A DNA stretch of 64,000 nt. It comes from Ascaphus truei. Taxonomy: Eukaryota > Chordata > Amphibia > Anura > Ascaphidae. Each line of letters begins with the position of its first letter. Within the stretch, counting starts at the first letter, position 1. A model generated the notes under the pieces. The model did not search any database and was not told the origin of the DNA. It saw only the letters and a list, made by a program, of their open reading frames with translations. Shown piece by piece: positions 46,675 to 59,660 of this stretch. Location: contig CM071570.1 of the NCBI GenBank assembly GCA_036426205.1, forward strand, positions 76,558,187-76,622,186. The letters are read 5' to 3'. Position numbers and translations under genes: made by a program.

Positions 46675-47111
46675 TATGCACCCGGCCCACTAAAGGCTAT
46701 TTGACCAGGAGAGAAAATGGCACTTTGATTTTTTTTGCATTTAGGGAAATTATTTTACGCTTTAATTGCCAATGATTATTAAATCAAAAACGATGAGCGA
46801 TGTATGACACATGCACTGGGGGGGCTTTGTTCTTATGTAAACATTCATACAGTCTACATTATTGTAGAAGTGGTTTTGCAGTTCCACCGTACAAAAGATT
46901 ATAATAGCAAGCAAAGCTTCTTGATTGCAAACCAGAAAAAATCCCCTAATCCAATACACGATTGCAAAAAATAATCAGGTCTATAAAATTCTCCCTTTGT
47001 GAAATGGGAAAATAAAAAGAAAAATTATTGGTATGAATAAGGTACAAAGGGTTCACATATGAAACAAACCATACATGACATTTAGAGAGAGGTGGATTCA
47101 ACAGACAATCA

Positions 47112-47232
47112 GGGGCTGAATCACTATGGTCCATTGCAGGCTAACGCACATAATCCGGGTGTTACCTGATATTGACGTGAACTGGCTTGAGCGGATCTGT
47201 TAGCCCACAATGACTTAGTGAATTTCCCCCTA
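47112..47232. mobile_element. Palindromic MITE, copy 2
   Basis: Indel-damaged counterpart of 431-547, with the same paired arms around the central unpaired part. Confidence 0.5.
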
Positions 47233-48506
47233 TGTGTGATTAATGACCATTACAAAGAGAAGCAGATGTGCTGTTATGTGTGGTTCATGAGGTGAAGGGA
47301 AAGTAGGAACGTAAAAATAAAGATCTGTGGCTGAGACCTCCATCACAATGACCATCTTGAGTGGTTGTTGTCAAATAAGGAAGATGGTGCTGCTGGTATA
47401 GGAAAATGAGTGGACTTTGATAAGCTATATACCCCTCCTCAATCTGAAGGGGGTCTCAGGATTATTCCCAGCAATTACTCAGAAGTATCTTGTACCTTCC
47501 CGTTGTTAGATACCAGTTTATTCAATAACCAAAAGGGCGGTCACGTTTTTGGCAGAAGTACTAGATCTGTTTTTTATACGATGCATTTCAAAAATATTAG
47601 CACAAGTTAAACTAGGCCTTAACATTGTGGTGTATTTTTTTTATTGTAACAAATGACCGTTTTGTTAGTGTGAACAAATAGGTATTCAGGTTACCTAAAC
47701 TTATTACTGGAACATGTCTATATTATGGAGTATGAACTGATGTTCAGCATGCAAACTGTAGAGAAGTCTCACAGTCAGGAGCCAATTGATTAAAAGCAAG
47801 CAAAAGGCTCATGCCTATAAACATACCGTATGCCATAATTATTCCCCAATGGTGGAGTAAGTCTGATAGAGAAGCAAATAAGCATACCATGGAGACACAG
47901 AACCAAGTTACTGTAGAAAAGTGAGTGAGGGGCAAAGCAACTCAATCTTACAATACGATTCATGTTTGTACAGTCTCAAACCTGTTGCAAATCTAAAAAC
48001 ACTGGATATGATAGGTGTCAGATCTTACTTCAAGTATACTCATGACAAGAATGGTAAATGGACAGCTGATGCATGAAATGGTATCGAAATGGTATCATCG
48101 TAAACTTTTGAAAGTACAGGTGAGTCACTTAATGATGTCTGTATGTAAGGTCTTTCAAATTATTAAAAAAAAAACTTATTTTTAGAAAAAAACGCATGCC
48201 CATAGCAAAATCTTTGCAAAACTATGAGAGATGGAGTGGCTCAGTGAGTAAAGACTGACTCGCAACAACTACAAGGTTAGTATATCGATAAAATGCAGCA
48301 AGTAGCGGGAATTGTAATAGCACATAGACGTGATAACTTAAACAATGTACATGGGCATTAGAACAAATCTAGCGCAGTTCCAATGAACGCACTACCACTG
48401 TGTAATGTATGGGGGTTACCTAAAGGTAACGCCATGTGTATGCAAAAAATTAAACTAATTACCCACAGCACACATAGGTTTGTGCCATTTTTGCCTAATG
48501 TTACAG

Positions 48507-50330
48507 GTGTTAACACGGCTGAGGAGGCTTCCACCTCTGCTGCTGCTAAGCCTCTAGCTTAGGAGCATACATACAAATGCAAAATTAGAAATTGCTAATT
48601 AATGGGGTTGATGGATAACCACCCCAAAATTTTAGGAGACTCTGTCGTAAACAAGCACTACAGAGAAAACAAGAATGTTGGATTCTATTTCAGTGCCTAT
48701 TATGGCCAAGCAATAATGTGAGTACGTGTTGACAGAGCAAAACAGATGAGTGACAGTTAAAGTGAATAGTTAATGCAGAAGCGGGTGGAACCATTCTACA
48801 GAGTCCAGATGCATAGGAGGGGGACCCACCACCAGAGCTGACTTTGGCCTCCTATAAATGGAGAATGATGGAGGGTTATAACCGCTCGGTTCTTGGGCTT
48901 CCAACATTGGTGGACACCGGAGATCTTCCTGATGCCCGCAACCTGGTAAGTTCAAACACACAAACTTATATAATACAGTCTAATGCAATATAATGTTGAA
49001 ATGTTATATTAATGCCAAAATTGTGTTAATTACATATGTTGACAGTAATTTCCAATAACATGTCAGTCACATAACATGATGGTGGGGTGGCAGGACGTGC
49101 CATTGAGCCCACCCACCTTCGGGCACTAGCGCATCCAAATGTACTAACATTGTATCAACTAAGATGGCCAAGATCGCAGGGTGGTTCTCGCCAGGAAAAC
49201 CAGGAAGAGGCCTTCATTTCACCCTAAAACCAATATGGAGACTGATATTGGTACATCAATACTCAGCCAACGTAAGCATCCATTACAACCAGACGTGCCA
49301 GAGCAAGATGTCTTCCCTTGGCTTGGTGTTCAACTATAGTATTCTTGGCTTGTGTTTCTAACATGAATCGCCTGCCACTTTGCCTTATCTGCCGCTGCAC
49401 TGCCTCTTTGCCGAATATGGAATTCTGCCTTGCCTTCTAGCTAATTGACCTTGGGCCGTGACCTAGACTACGCCCCGTGCACCTGCCTCAACCTTGGCTG
49501 TAACCCATACTACCCTTTGAACCCTGCCAAAACTTGGTGTGACCGGAATTTGCCCGCTCTATAAGGATCAGTCCAGAGCCTGTGTTCAGTCACCACATCC
49601 TGACAGCCCTGTGGGGGCTTCCTGGTCGCTTTTTTCTGACGATCACTGTCAAAAAGTGGGCAGTTCTCACAGTAACATATATGTATATGCTAATCTTCAA
49701 GGTCTCATAATCTCAAGTTGTAGTACAGGCCAAGACTTATACAACAGACATGTAAAAAAAAGTAACAGTAATTCAATGTTATCTCCATAGTAATGTTAAT
49801 TAGTGCCTTTTATGTGACATAATAAGTGTTATATCATTGTTATATTAGCCAATTATGATAAACTCGTTGTATATATATATTATCATACTATTTAATTTAA
49901 TCTATAAACATGTTATGTTTTCACACACCAACCCATACTAATGTATTACAAGGATACCCCCGAAAAAAATTTATTATAGTATTATTATTATTACTGTATT
50001 TAACCATATTTCTTTTACTTGTCTCAGGGGACCATCGCAAAAGGACAAGAAAAAATGCGCATTAGAAGCTCTATGGAGGTTCTCCATAAGGAAGAGCTGA
50101 AAGTGGAGGGAGGACACTAATCTAGAAACTGACTGAAGTACCTCAGAGGAGGTATGCTTCTCCAGTTCAATCTCATCAGCTCCTGATTCGCTCCCAGTTT
50201 CCAACAGGGGGACACATTCAAGAGAGGAAGATGATGGGGATATTCTGAGTTTATTCGCACCAGTTGACTGAAAATCAGCGTTTAACTTCGTGTCTTTGAT
50301 TTAGTAGTTTGATGATAACGCAGAAACAAA
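48507..50330 (+). pseudogene. Harbinger-associated Myb/SANT-like gene A, copy 2
   Basis: Duplicate of 1816-3610 with the same acceptor, exon order and donors. Exon 1 keeps the TFTN-like and RWSD-like regions only with several frame changes. Exon 2 has GLPTLVDTGDLPD before extra bases near its donor at about 48945. Exon 3 starts near 50028. More frameshifts than copy 1; clearly not translatable as it stands. Confidence 0.7.
49088..49671 (+). mobile_element. LTR-like unit, copy 2
   Basis: Duplicate of 2395-2982 in the intron of the duplicated gene A. It keeps the CTATAAGG box near 49559 and has scattered indels. Confidence 0.45.
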
Positions 50331-51616
50331 ACTGCCATCATAGAGTTCTGTCAGATCCTGTGCAAAAAGTAATACGAATATGAAATGAATAGCATGGTCT
50401 ACTGACCGGTGGCAGTGAATGGCCCAACTAGGATGTGCAGTAGCCAAGGAGAGCAAGCAAAGCTATTGCACTGTATCTGGGGTTTTCAGTTACACATCCA
50501 CTGCTCTCCTCCTTCTACACTAGTTGCACCAGGGCCCAAACCTCCATGAAAAAGCATGGGAGAGACTATTACTAAGGGGTCCTAGTCAGCTGTCACTTTC
50601 TCTGCCAAAAGGGAGGAAAAGATCAGTTATTTTGTATTTTCCCTGCAAATGTCAATCTGACAATTTGTTTCCTATATCCAGTTGTTCATTTTTCCCCACA
50701 GGCAACAAGTAATGTCTGAGTATTTAAATGTTTAGTTCACCAGTGCTGTTTCTTTGTAGTATCTTAAATTGCTTACGTATATACATATGCTTTTGAGCGG
50801 ACATAACAATTAAGAGGAGGGCCATGTGACAGACAAAAGGGATATTCTGTGGTACCACCAAGTTTGGTGTTGTGACCAATTTATCACAAGTATTTCTGTG
50901 ACAAACATTACCGGAGTTAAGTGCATCGCGATGTTGGTATAATGAGATCATAGCATATTATTTGCAAGGACAGCAGTGTAAGGTCCGTGAAATGTATCCA
51001 CATGTTATTTGATGAGTAATTCTAGGTTCAACGTTACGCTCTTCTCTTAGTGGAAAGGCATTGGGATTAACGCAACGTTAATTTAGGTCTATATTTGCAT
51101 TTCTCTGACACGACACTTGATCTCTTGAGCCAAAGAGGTTAATACCACTCGACAAGTGAGAAAGGAAAACTGCCATCATTAAATCATCATTTTTAAGTCA
51201 CAGTAATTTCCACAATAGCACACATTAGTTAATTCACATAATGTTCTTACATAAGCCCAAATATTATTATATTATTATTATTACCATTTTATTTAATTAT
51301 GTCTCTAAGTCATGTATATATACACATATACAAAATATTATATGGTTGGGTTGTCACTGGCCGCCTAAAACCTTATACAGGATATACTGTTTATTATATG
51401 CACATCTTAAGCCTTAATGTGCTACTATAGGCATTTTTTATAACATATGGTGTATGTTATTGTTATTGATGTGCATATCTGTATTTGTTCCCTCATGGAA
51501 GTGATTTGTAAATTGTTATGACACTATCATTGCTAAGTCCGGGGAACTCAGTCAGGTGTACTGACATTTTAATTATGGATGCCTATATATATGGACCAAC
51601 CGAGATACTTTCTATA

Positions 51617-51667
51617 CCACACCTGAGGAAGAAAGAAAGCAGTCGCCTTTTGAAACGCGTAGGGTCG
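51617..51667 (+). ncRNA. Hammerhead-ribozyme-like motif 1, copy 2
   Basis: Duplicate of 4922-4965. CUGAGGA (51623-51629) and GAAACGCGUAGGG are kept. Stem II has an extra GAAA-like insertion on its 5' side and an extra C on its 3' side, so it is less well paired than copy 1. Confidence 0.5.
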
Positions 51668-54207
51668 GTCCCGCTGACTTTGTCATGTTGCCCTCTCACA
51701 AGCACTTGGCCGTTTTACGGCGAATCTGCAGTTTGCAGTGGGAATCTTGAAGTCTTGCAAGCCTCCATCAGACCTCGCGGAGACCAGGTGGTGGCGTCCG
51801 CCCGGACCAGAAACTGCGGGGAAGATTCGGGACGAGACCTGTGCGGGAGAGGCAGAGAGAGGGGGCCAGGAACCACTTGTGCCAAAGAGAGAGGGGAGAC
51901 TCTCAGATATCTCCACCCGCCGACTACACTTTCCATCTGGTAAGGGGCACAGTCTATCTGTCCCAGAGGAGGTAAGTGGGATCATATCCATAGGATAATT
52001 TATCTCAGAGTGTTACAACATTGTGTTGTTTATTAAATTTATTATAATTAGTTCAACCGTATTCGTTTTAGCTTCATGTTCACTGTGTGTTAGCATAAGT
52101 GTGTGTTTTCAGTTATGAGTTACAGTATATAGCTATGTATTCATATGGTTTCATTTCAGTATATGAATTTCGTCCACAGACTGAAGCCCGTTCCGGGAAT
52201 GAGGAATCTGCCAGTCCTGGTTGTATAACTGTATTTATTTTTACATATATTTACCGGTGTAGGCGCAGAGATATCGATCTTTCTCTAGCATTTAGAACCC
52301 TACTGCTCCCCAAATCGCTCACTGTAACGAATGCAAAATTGGTGATGAAACCATACTGATTGCAATTTACTACAAACGGGCAATATTTACTAAGCAGTGC
52401 TATTTGGTTTCACTGAATGGGCAGTAGGGTGTTCTTCCAGCATTTGTGTTTTATGGCATCGCACTGTGAGTAAATATATGTTAGATATGTCCATGTGTAA
52501 AACTTTCTACCTTATCTGTGTTGGTTCCAGTTTGCAAACAAACATTATTTTTTCGATTTCAAGTGACAGTGTCCATTCATTGTCATTTTATGTACCAGGG
52601 GATAATTTAAACAACTCAGGATCATAGTTGACAAGGACATTGTAATTGTAAACTGCTGTTCTCCGTATATTGTTTAAGTCAAGCTGACCGGTCCCAAGGC
52701 ATGGTGCTTTTTTAATCCGTGTGATTTTATTTTGTTCCACCTATAACGGTCTCCTTTACCACCCAGTTACTATTGTATGTTGCTGTGAGCTTAATAAAAA
52801 ATGTTTCACATCTAGAAGTAGTAATTATTTAAATAGTTACATTGTTAACCAAGAGTCCTTCAAACCAGGGACGAAATTTTGAAAGGCGCTAAGATATGTG
52901 ATACCATCTCTACCACTTTTAACAGCTCTTTCATAATTAAAGAATTATTTTATAGATTGCAGACGTAGCACTCCAGAGCCCAGGGATCTGGGCTGCCTTT
53001 TAATGAACTTTTAGAAGTCATCCAAGTGCCATGTTTGATGAAAGCACCAAAAAATGCACCAGTTAATTTAAATCAAAAAACAAAAAAAGGGTTTCACAAA
53101 GCAGTAAATAATTCAGCTAAAGCAGCAGTCCAAGATGCCGTTTTAAAAAAAAAAATGCTTTAAAATAAAATCCACACAATAACTATAGCTAAGCTGACGA
53201 TCGATCCGTTCTCCGGTTATCGATCAGAGATTCGGTCGTGGTTCACTAAATGGCTGTCAGTGAGCAGAAGAGAGCCACGATACAAGTTATGGAGCTAAAT
53301 CATGTGACAAGGCCATTACTAGATTACAATTGGTGCACTGCTAGAGAGAGGGCAGGGCTCCACAACAAAAAGGGGTGTTGCCAGAGCTGTATCCGGAGGA
53401 AGAGGATGTGACTTTGTGATGGTTGCTATAGAAACAACAAATGCTGTTACATTTTATAAAAATGAAACATTTAATTCAGGAGTTGTTTTAAAAAAGAATG
53501 TTATTTGCTCATAGTACTTAATTGATTTTTTTTTTAATACCATTATGGGATAATTGCTTATTAGTCCAACGTAAAAGGGTACAGAAACAGTTTTTTAAAG
53601 TTCCCATTTTTTCTGCTTAATGTGGTAGATGTACTTTTAGCATTCCTCGTCTCAGCTGTGCTATCCTGTGTTTGGCCCATCTTTAAATTTTGATAAACCG
53701 GATAGGGTTTTTGTTATGTTCTTGTTGGTGGTTTCATGGTATATTTCCTATGTTTTAGAAAGTATAAACAGGCGCAAAACCGGAAAAAACCCAACAGCAA
53801 CATAAAACAGTTCTGACCATTTTGTTCATTATTCAGGGGACGTTATATTTTTGTTTATTGAGAACCCACTGCAAGGTTCATAATAAACTTGGATAGTCGT
53901 ACTTATCTGTGTCAATGTGTTCAAATAGCACTGGACGGGCATATGAGGATCAGCCCCAGGAGCTGATACAAAAGCCCCCAAAACCTCAGGGAAAGGTTGT
54001 TAAGGTGCATTTTTTTCAGGATTTTGGGGATTCACCCACTAGTCTTTGCGGACCAACGGTCTGAGAACTTTTAGAGCCACAGACTAAGTAAATAAATTTG
54101 TAAATGTAGTCCTTGATCAATAACTCAAATGATACTCATACCAAAGACCCCAAACCATAGAAGACATGCTTCGTTTCTGAGAATCAGCTGGGAGCTTTCC
54201 CTTAAGG

Positions 54208-54396
54208 CAGGAGGGCCAACTCCAGTCCTCAAGGGGCCACCAAACAGGTCAGGTATTCAGGATATGCCCGCTCAGCCAATGTTGGCTCAATCATGGTTCG
54301 GTCGAAGATGCACAGAGATATCCTGAGCCTGAAGCAGGGAGGATATCTGAAAACTGGCCTGTTGTGGCCTTGAGACGGAGTTGCCCCCCGGGCCCG
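54208..54396. mobile_element. hAT-type MITE, copy 2
   Basis: Duplicate of 7494-7689 with the same flanks (CTTAAGG and ATCTAAGG) and small deletions in the right arm. Confidence 0.7.
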
Positions 54397-57300
54397 ATCT
54401 AAGGATTATATTGCAGACATCTTGACAGCGTTCCATGATAAGGGACATTATTGAGCAGCTTTTAGAAAATACTGTTTCGGTCATCTTTAACTGGCACTCT
54501 GAAATCATAGGGGTAAGGCCCCTCCTGAAAAGGTAAACATCGTTTGGTATGTTTCCACAAATGAAAACGGTGGTAATGGGTTCACAAAGGAATTAATAAT
54601 GCAAGTGTGTTATGCAGGCGTCCAGCCAGCGTCTAAACTTTGACACTTATCCTTCCAAAGGTCTTTAGGAAAAAAACAACATTTTCCCCATGTTCAGTAC
54701 GCAGAATGTCCGGAGGCGCATATTACCAGGCTGGAATTCCTCCTAAAAGAAAGAGAATTGGCTTCAGCTCGCGGGTTATAGTTAGGGCTGGCTTTTAAAG
54801 CTCATTAAGGCTAATTGATATGACGTACGAGTATGTCTGGTGGGACTGGCCTGCCTGGAGGAAACTTTTGGGCACAAAGACAGAGTTGGGTTAGAAGGTC
54901 TCCACTGTGAACAGCCACAGTAGCAGAAGATGCCCCCTTGATTATCCCCCACAAAAAGCGCTAATATTTTATGGCAGAATGTGTCTGATTACCTTAAGCT
55001 TATTAGGTTTGATCTACCCTCCAAAATGTGCTAATTAAACAGAAAGAAATCATAAAGTCAATTAGAGAGAGAGAAGCTCTCTCCAAACGAAAAATAAAAC
55101 CCTCAGATAAGGGGAAATATGTCGACTGAAAACCACGCCACTGCAATGGTTCACAGATAATTAGAATGATTATTTAGCACTGACACCAATCTATAAACAG
55201 CATGCAAAGGCAACAGATTCATTTCTGCAGGCAAATCAAAAAGCATTTTAGGTGCATCTTATTAGCAACATATACAGGTAGTCAGTGGCCAAAGTTATAT
55301 TGCTTATTTTAAGATTAGTTTTACAGCGTATGTTCCAAAAGCAGCACAACACTAAATACCACAGATATTGCAATTTATTACTCTGTTGTGGTGCTCATAG
55401 GGGCTCATACCGATCATACCTGAGGAAGGAAAAAAGCTGGTAGTAGGTAGTAATAAATAGTCCTGTAAATCTGTTTCTAAAAAGACGTGAATATGATTAC
55501 TTGCCCAGATCTAACTATTTCTTTAAAATGAAGCTCTCGCGCACCCTGCCTGTGGCAGCACTGCATTGCCAGTAGTAACTAGTGTTGACTCAAGAGCAGG
55601 GTTTTTTAATGTGTATGGCCCCACAATGGTCCGAAAGTCAATCCAATTTCTCAAGCAACAGACAGGTAACATCCCCATCATTTACAAGAGATGCAGGAGG
55701 AAGGCATTAGGCATGCGGCCCGCGGCTGCGCTGCACGCGGAGCTGCGAGGCTGGCGGCGGTGCAGTCGAATTCCCCGGTCTGCAGAGAGCTGCAGGGGGA
55801 AAGACAGGAGGGGAGTGACGGGAGAGTGATGGGGGGCGTGGCAGTGGACATCATGCGGCGGTCGCCTCATTGGCTGAACCGCAGGGGGGCCATGGCCTAG
55901 CGCTCTGTGCGACTCCTGATCTTAATTGTCTTGAGCTGCAGGAGTTATGTCGGCGCAGCTCGGCGGCCCCCCCCCCCCCTCGGAACCGGTACGGAACCCA
56001 TTGTGGGGCGGCTCCGTTCCATGCAGCGTCCACATCGCAGGGCACCGCAGTAGTCAGCGGGGACCTGGCAGTAGAACTACTGGCCACGTTAAAGGTTGTT
56101 CTTTACAAATCTTCACCAGTCAGGTGGAGAAATATACCCTGTGGGTGCCGGGGTCTTGAGTGCTTGGGCGTCGGCCCTTGCCGCGAGCGTGTGTCCTTCG
56201 CTATCGCTTTTCTTCTCTGTTTGAGTTTTTTTCTACATACCATATATCTTCAGTCTAAGTCCTGTTTCTTTACTAGTCCCCTCAGTATCTTTGTCCTTCA
56301 ATAGTCAAACGGACAATGTCATGAATACAGCATGGGCCTCGTGCTTTGGGTATTATTACACATTCACCCCCTAAGCTTATCTACCTATTACCTTAATGTA
56401 TACATCAGATATAAAATAATCGCTAACATATCTTTGGCAATGCTAGGTACATTTGAACATTATATAAACTTAATATTAAAATGATCAAAACTTAGATTAC
56501 CCATACTAAAAAAAGATAGCCGAATATAATGCACGAGTGTTTAGGATATTGGAAGTCACATTTAATCCTTATTTTTAGCTATCACTCAAAATATTACAGA
56601 ACCTCTGCAGGTTCTTACAAGTTAGTGAGGAAACGTTGTGCTATCAACTATATGGACAAGTACTGTAGTGCGGAGTGACTTTCCCATTTTGGGCCAACTT
56701 TTAGATGCTCTACTATTACTGTGTCACTATAATTAATTTGGTCATTGCTCGAAGCCATGTGTTGAAACATCTGACGCCATGTATACCGCGGATTTTGCTT
56801 AAGGCCAGCAGAGTCCTTTTCTGACTTTGACATTACCTCCATCTAGTTGCTCACGTAAGGCTTCTGCAGTTTGTTGTACTGAAGTGTAGGTTTCTATCAA
56901 AATCCATCTTCTCTTGTGTGGTGTCTGCAGATTACAGACCAGGGGGCGTAATAGCGTCCGAGTTGTGAGTGCCAAACGTGTTTGAATTGTTACAGAAGTC
57001 GCTGGTATGAAATGGGTGAAAAAAAATCCATATTCTCTAATGCAAATCACATCTTCGAAAGTGGTCTTAAAAAAAAATGGAAACAAGTGGCGGGTATGTA
57101 ATCATCTTGCGAGACAAACACCTCTACACAATATATAAGCTGTCATTTAAGACAGCTTGTGTCAGTTGCAGGTGGTAGTGAGGGGAGAGACAGGACTGAG
57201 CTAGGTGTTTGGAGGTATGTGTGATAGTGTGCATTTGGAGCAATGTATGAGTGAGTAGTCTTCGATATTCCTTTCAAATGTAATAATAATAATAACTTAG

Positions 57301-58477
57301 AATTTATATAGGATTTCTCCCAATGGGACTCAAAAGCGTTTCGCAGTAAATAAGGGAAAAAGCAAGCACAGATTTAAGGTTATAACGAGATCAAACACAG
57401 GAGGATACAATACAGTGGTGGGATGACTGTAGTTATTAAGGGCTGGACAGGTTGTGGTTCATGATTAAATGCCAAGGTGATTTCCCAGAGGTGAGCCTCT
57501 AAAACTGTATGCAGGCAACAGTGTACAATATGCACATTCTTTATTCCGTTTTTATATTCAAGTCATGTTTTGTGTGTCGTTGGAGAGTGAGTGATATGGA
57601 GGGAGGATTGAGATGGGGCGTGTGAATGTGGGCATGAAAAGGAAGTGTGAATGAGGATAAGAGGAGTGTGCAGAGTGGAGGTGGGGGAGGTCAGGAGGTC
57701 AGGAGGCCTAGAGGGCCACATGAAGGGTTGAGGATAGGGAAGTCCAGCAGGGGGCTCCCAGGATCGGGGCAGTAAGAGGGCTCTGGGAGGAGAAACAAAG
57801 ACAGCACACCGCTGAAAGCCTCAGAGTGGAGGCTCCGGCATCTGAGGTGCTCCTCCTCCATGACAGAGGTGCCTGCGAAGAGGGTGTGGGGTGTCCGCTT
57901 TTCTGACTGAAGAAAATTACGTCTTGGTGGAGCAGTGGTGAGGTGATATGATCGGCTGTTTTAGTTGCTATCAGGTAAGAAAACACAGCACAGAAGTACA
58001 GTGTTTAATTGAAGAATGACATGTTACTGTAAAGTACACAGAAAATTATCAACCAGTAACAATGTAGCATACTGTAGGAGGAAGCGCCAAAGAGGTAGCA
58101 AGGGAGACTTGTTTATGGTGAAATTAAATAAGGCTTTATTGAGCTGTTTCCTTAAACATAGAAGAACCATCAAAAACAAGGGGTCAAACAAAGCTTCTAT
58201 TCAATTGGGAGTATTCTAGCGAAACCATATGCAGTGCAAAACTCCCTTTAGATAAGCATGTCTCCCAGCCCCAAAACAATATCTGATTGAGCAGGGATAT
58301 ACCAAAGTCTTATAAAAGAAAGTCTTATTGTTTCTTGTGGTGGAGGGGAAAGTCTGCTCTTCACTGGTTGCTGCCTTTTCCTCAGGTTTTGGCAGCATTC
58401 ACGGTTTTAGAGGTGTTTCACCTGTGTCTTGAAGGCACAGCGTGTGTTTCTTCTGGCAGCAGGCTCAAGAAATCTGT

Positions 58478-58745
58478 CCAAGGGCCCGTCTCGGCTTTCC
58501 TCATCGGCTTTCCTGTCCTTTATCCACTTTTTTCGGCTCTCCCGCATTTTTTTCTCAGTTTTCTCTGCTTCGTCTAATACTTTCCCAATCAAGTACAGGG
58601 ACCCCCTCTCTCTTCTCTCTCCTACAGCTGTCCACATACCTCCCTCTCCCCCCATCCTTGCTCGTTGACCCGGGCCCTTTTATCTATATTTTCTTTCTGC
58701 CTTTCCCTCCTTCTATCTACTTTATCCTCGAACCTTCCACCCCCA
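58478..58745. other. Copy-2-specific pyrimidine-rich insertion of about 265 bp
   Basis: Lies between AAATCTGTCC and CACAACTTGTG, which are nearly adjacent in copy 1 (about 11650-11680). Strongly C/T-rich, with CTACTTTATCCTCG near 58717 resembling the ACTTTATCCTCG of the LINE region (about 16309-16320). No flanking duplication or terminal repeats seen. It could be a polymorphic insertion, a LINE-derived fragment or an assembly chimera. Confidence 0.6.
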
Positions 58746-59052
58746 CAACTTGTGGATGCAGGAACAACTCTCTCCTGTCTCACAAGACAGGCTTTTTTCT
58801 AGAAGCTAATCAGCAGGTGGTGTAAGATAATGAAGACTCCCAGCAGTTAACCGCCAACACTGCTGGATCAGAGGCAACATTTCCTGAACTTGGGAGCAGA
58901 CCTCCCATGTAACATTCAGACATTTTTCCACCCTCCCCTTTACTCATGTAAAGACAATACAGATGTGACTCACGCGGGTGGGACAAAAATATTTTAAAAC
59001 TTACGGACCACATTGGCATCTTTACCGAACCCCAAACCGCACCCTTGAAATC

Positions 59053-59660
59053 TGTAAGGAATCGGGGAACACGTCCTCCGCGGCGCGCTCCCTCCTTACT
59101 GCCGCTGCACAGCTTCTCCCTGAAGACGTCTCAGAGCACGTCCCCCGCGGCGGCATCTCCTGCCCCTCTGCTGTGCAAACCCTAGTGCTTCTTACAGAGC
59201 CATCACACTCAGGAGAAATTACACCTATCCAAGGAACTTGGCTGCCGGGAACCCGCTGACGACACAGGCCGTCCGTGATGCGCGTGCACCGCTTAATCCA
59301 GCTGCACATCAACTCTGATTACCCACACCTATTTCCTGCACCATTACAGACTATCCCTGCCTCCATTTGCACACACTTCTGCTCCCCCCTCCTCCATTCT
59401 GCTCTTCCATTGGCGTCCTCCTGTTATATATGCCTAAGCTAGTGCATTCACACTTGGCCACGGCTGTAAGGACTTTGACTATTCTACTGGCACTGACCCT
59501 CGACTTGGCAAGTACAACTACTAATCTGCTTTTCTCCAATCCCGACCACCGCGATTTGACTATCCACCTTCCAGGGCGTGCCTCCGCTGCTGTTTAGGTT
59601 TCACACTTTCCACCCCAGTACCGGGGTCTTACGTGTTCGTGGTAGCACCAAGCGTTCACA
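59053..59660 (+). mobile_element. Solo LTR, copy 2
   Basis: Duplicate of 11965-12576. The 5' flank reads GAAATC and the 3' flank GAAAT, and the last bases read GTTCACA with one extra base. The shared position shows the LTR inserted before the large duplication or is the same allele. Confidence 0.82.
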
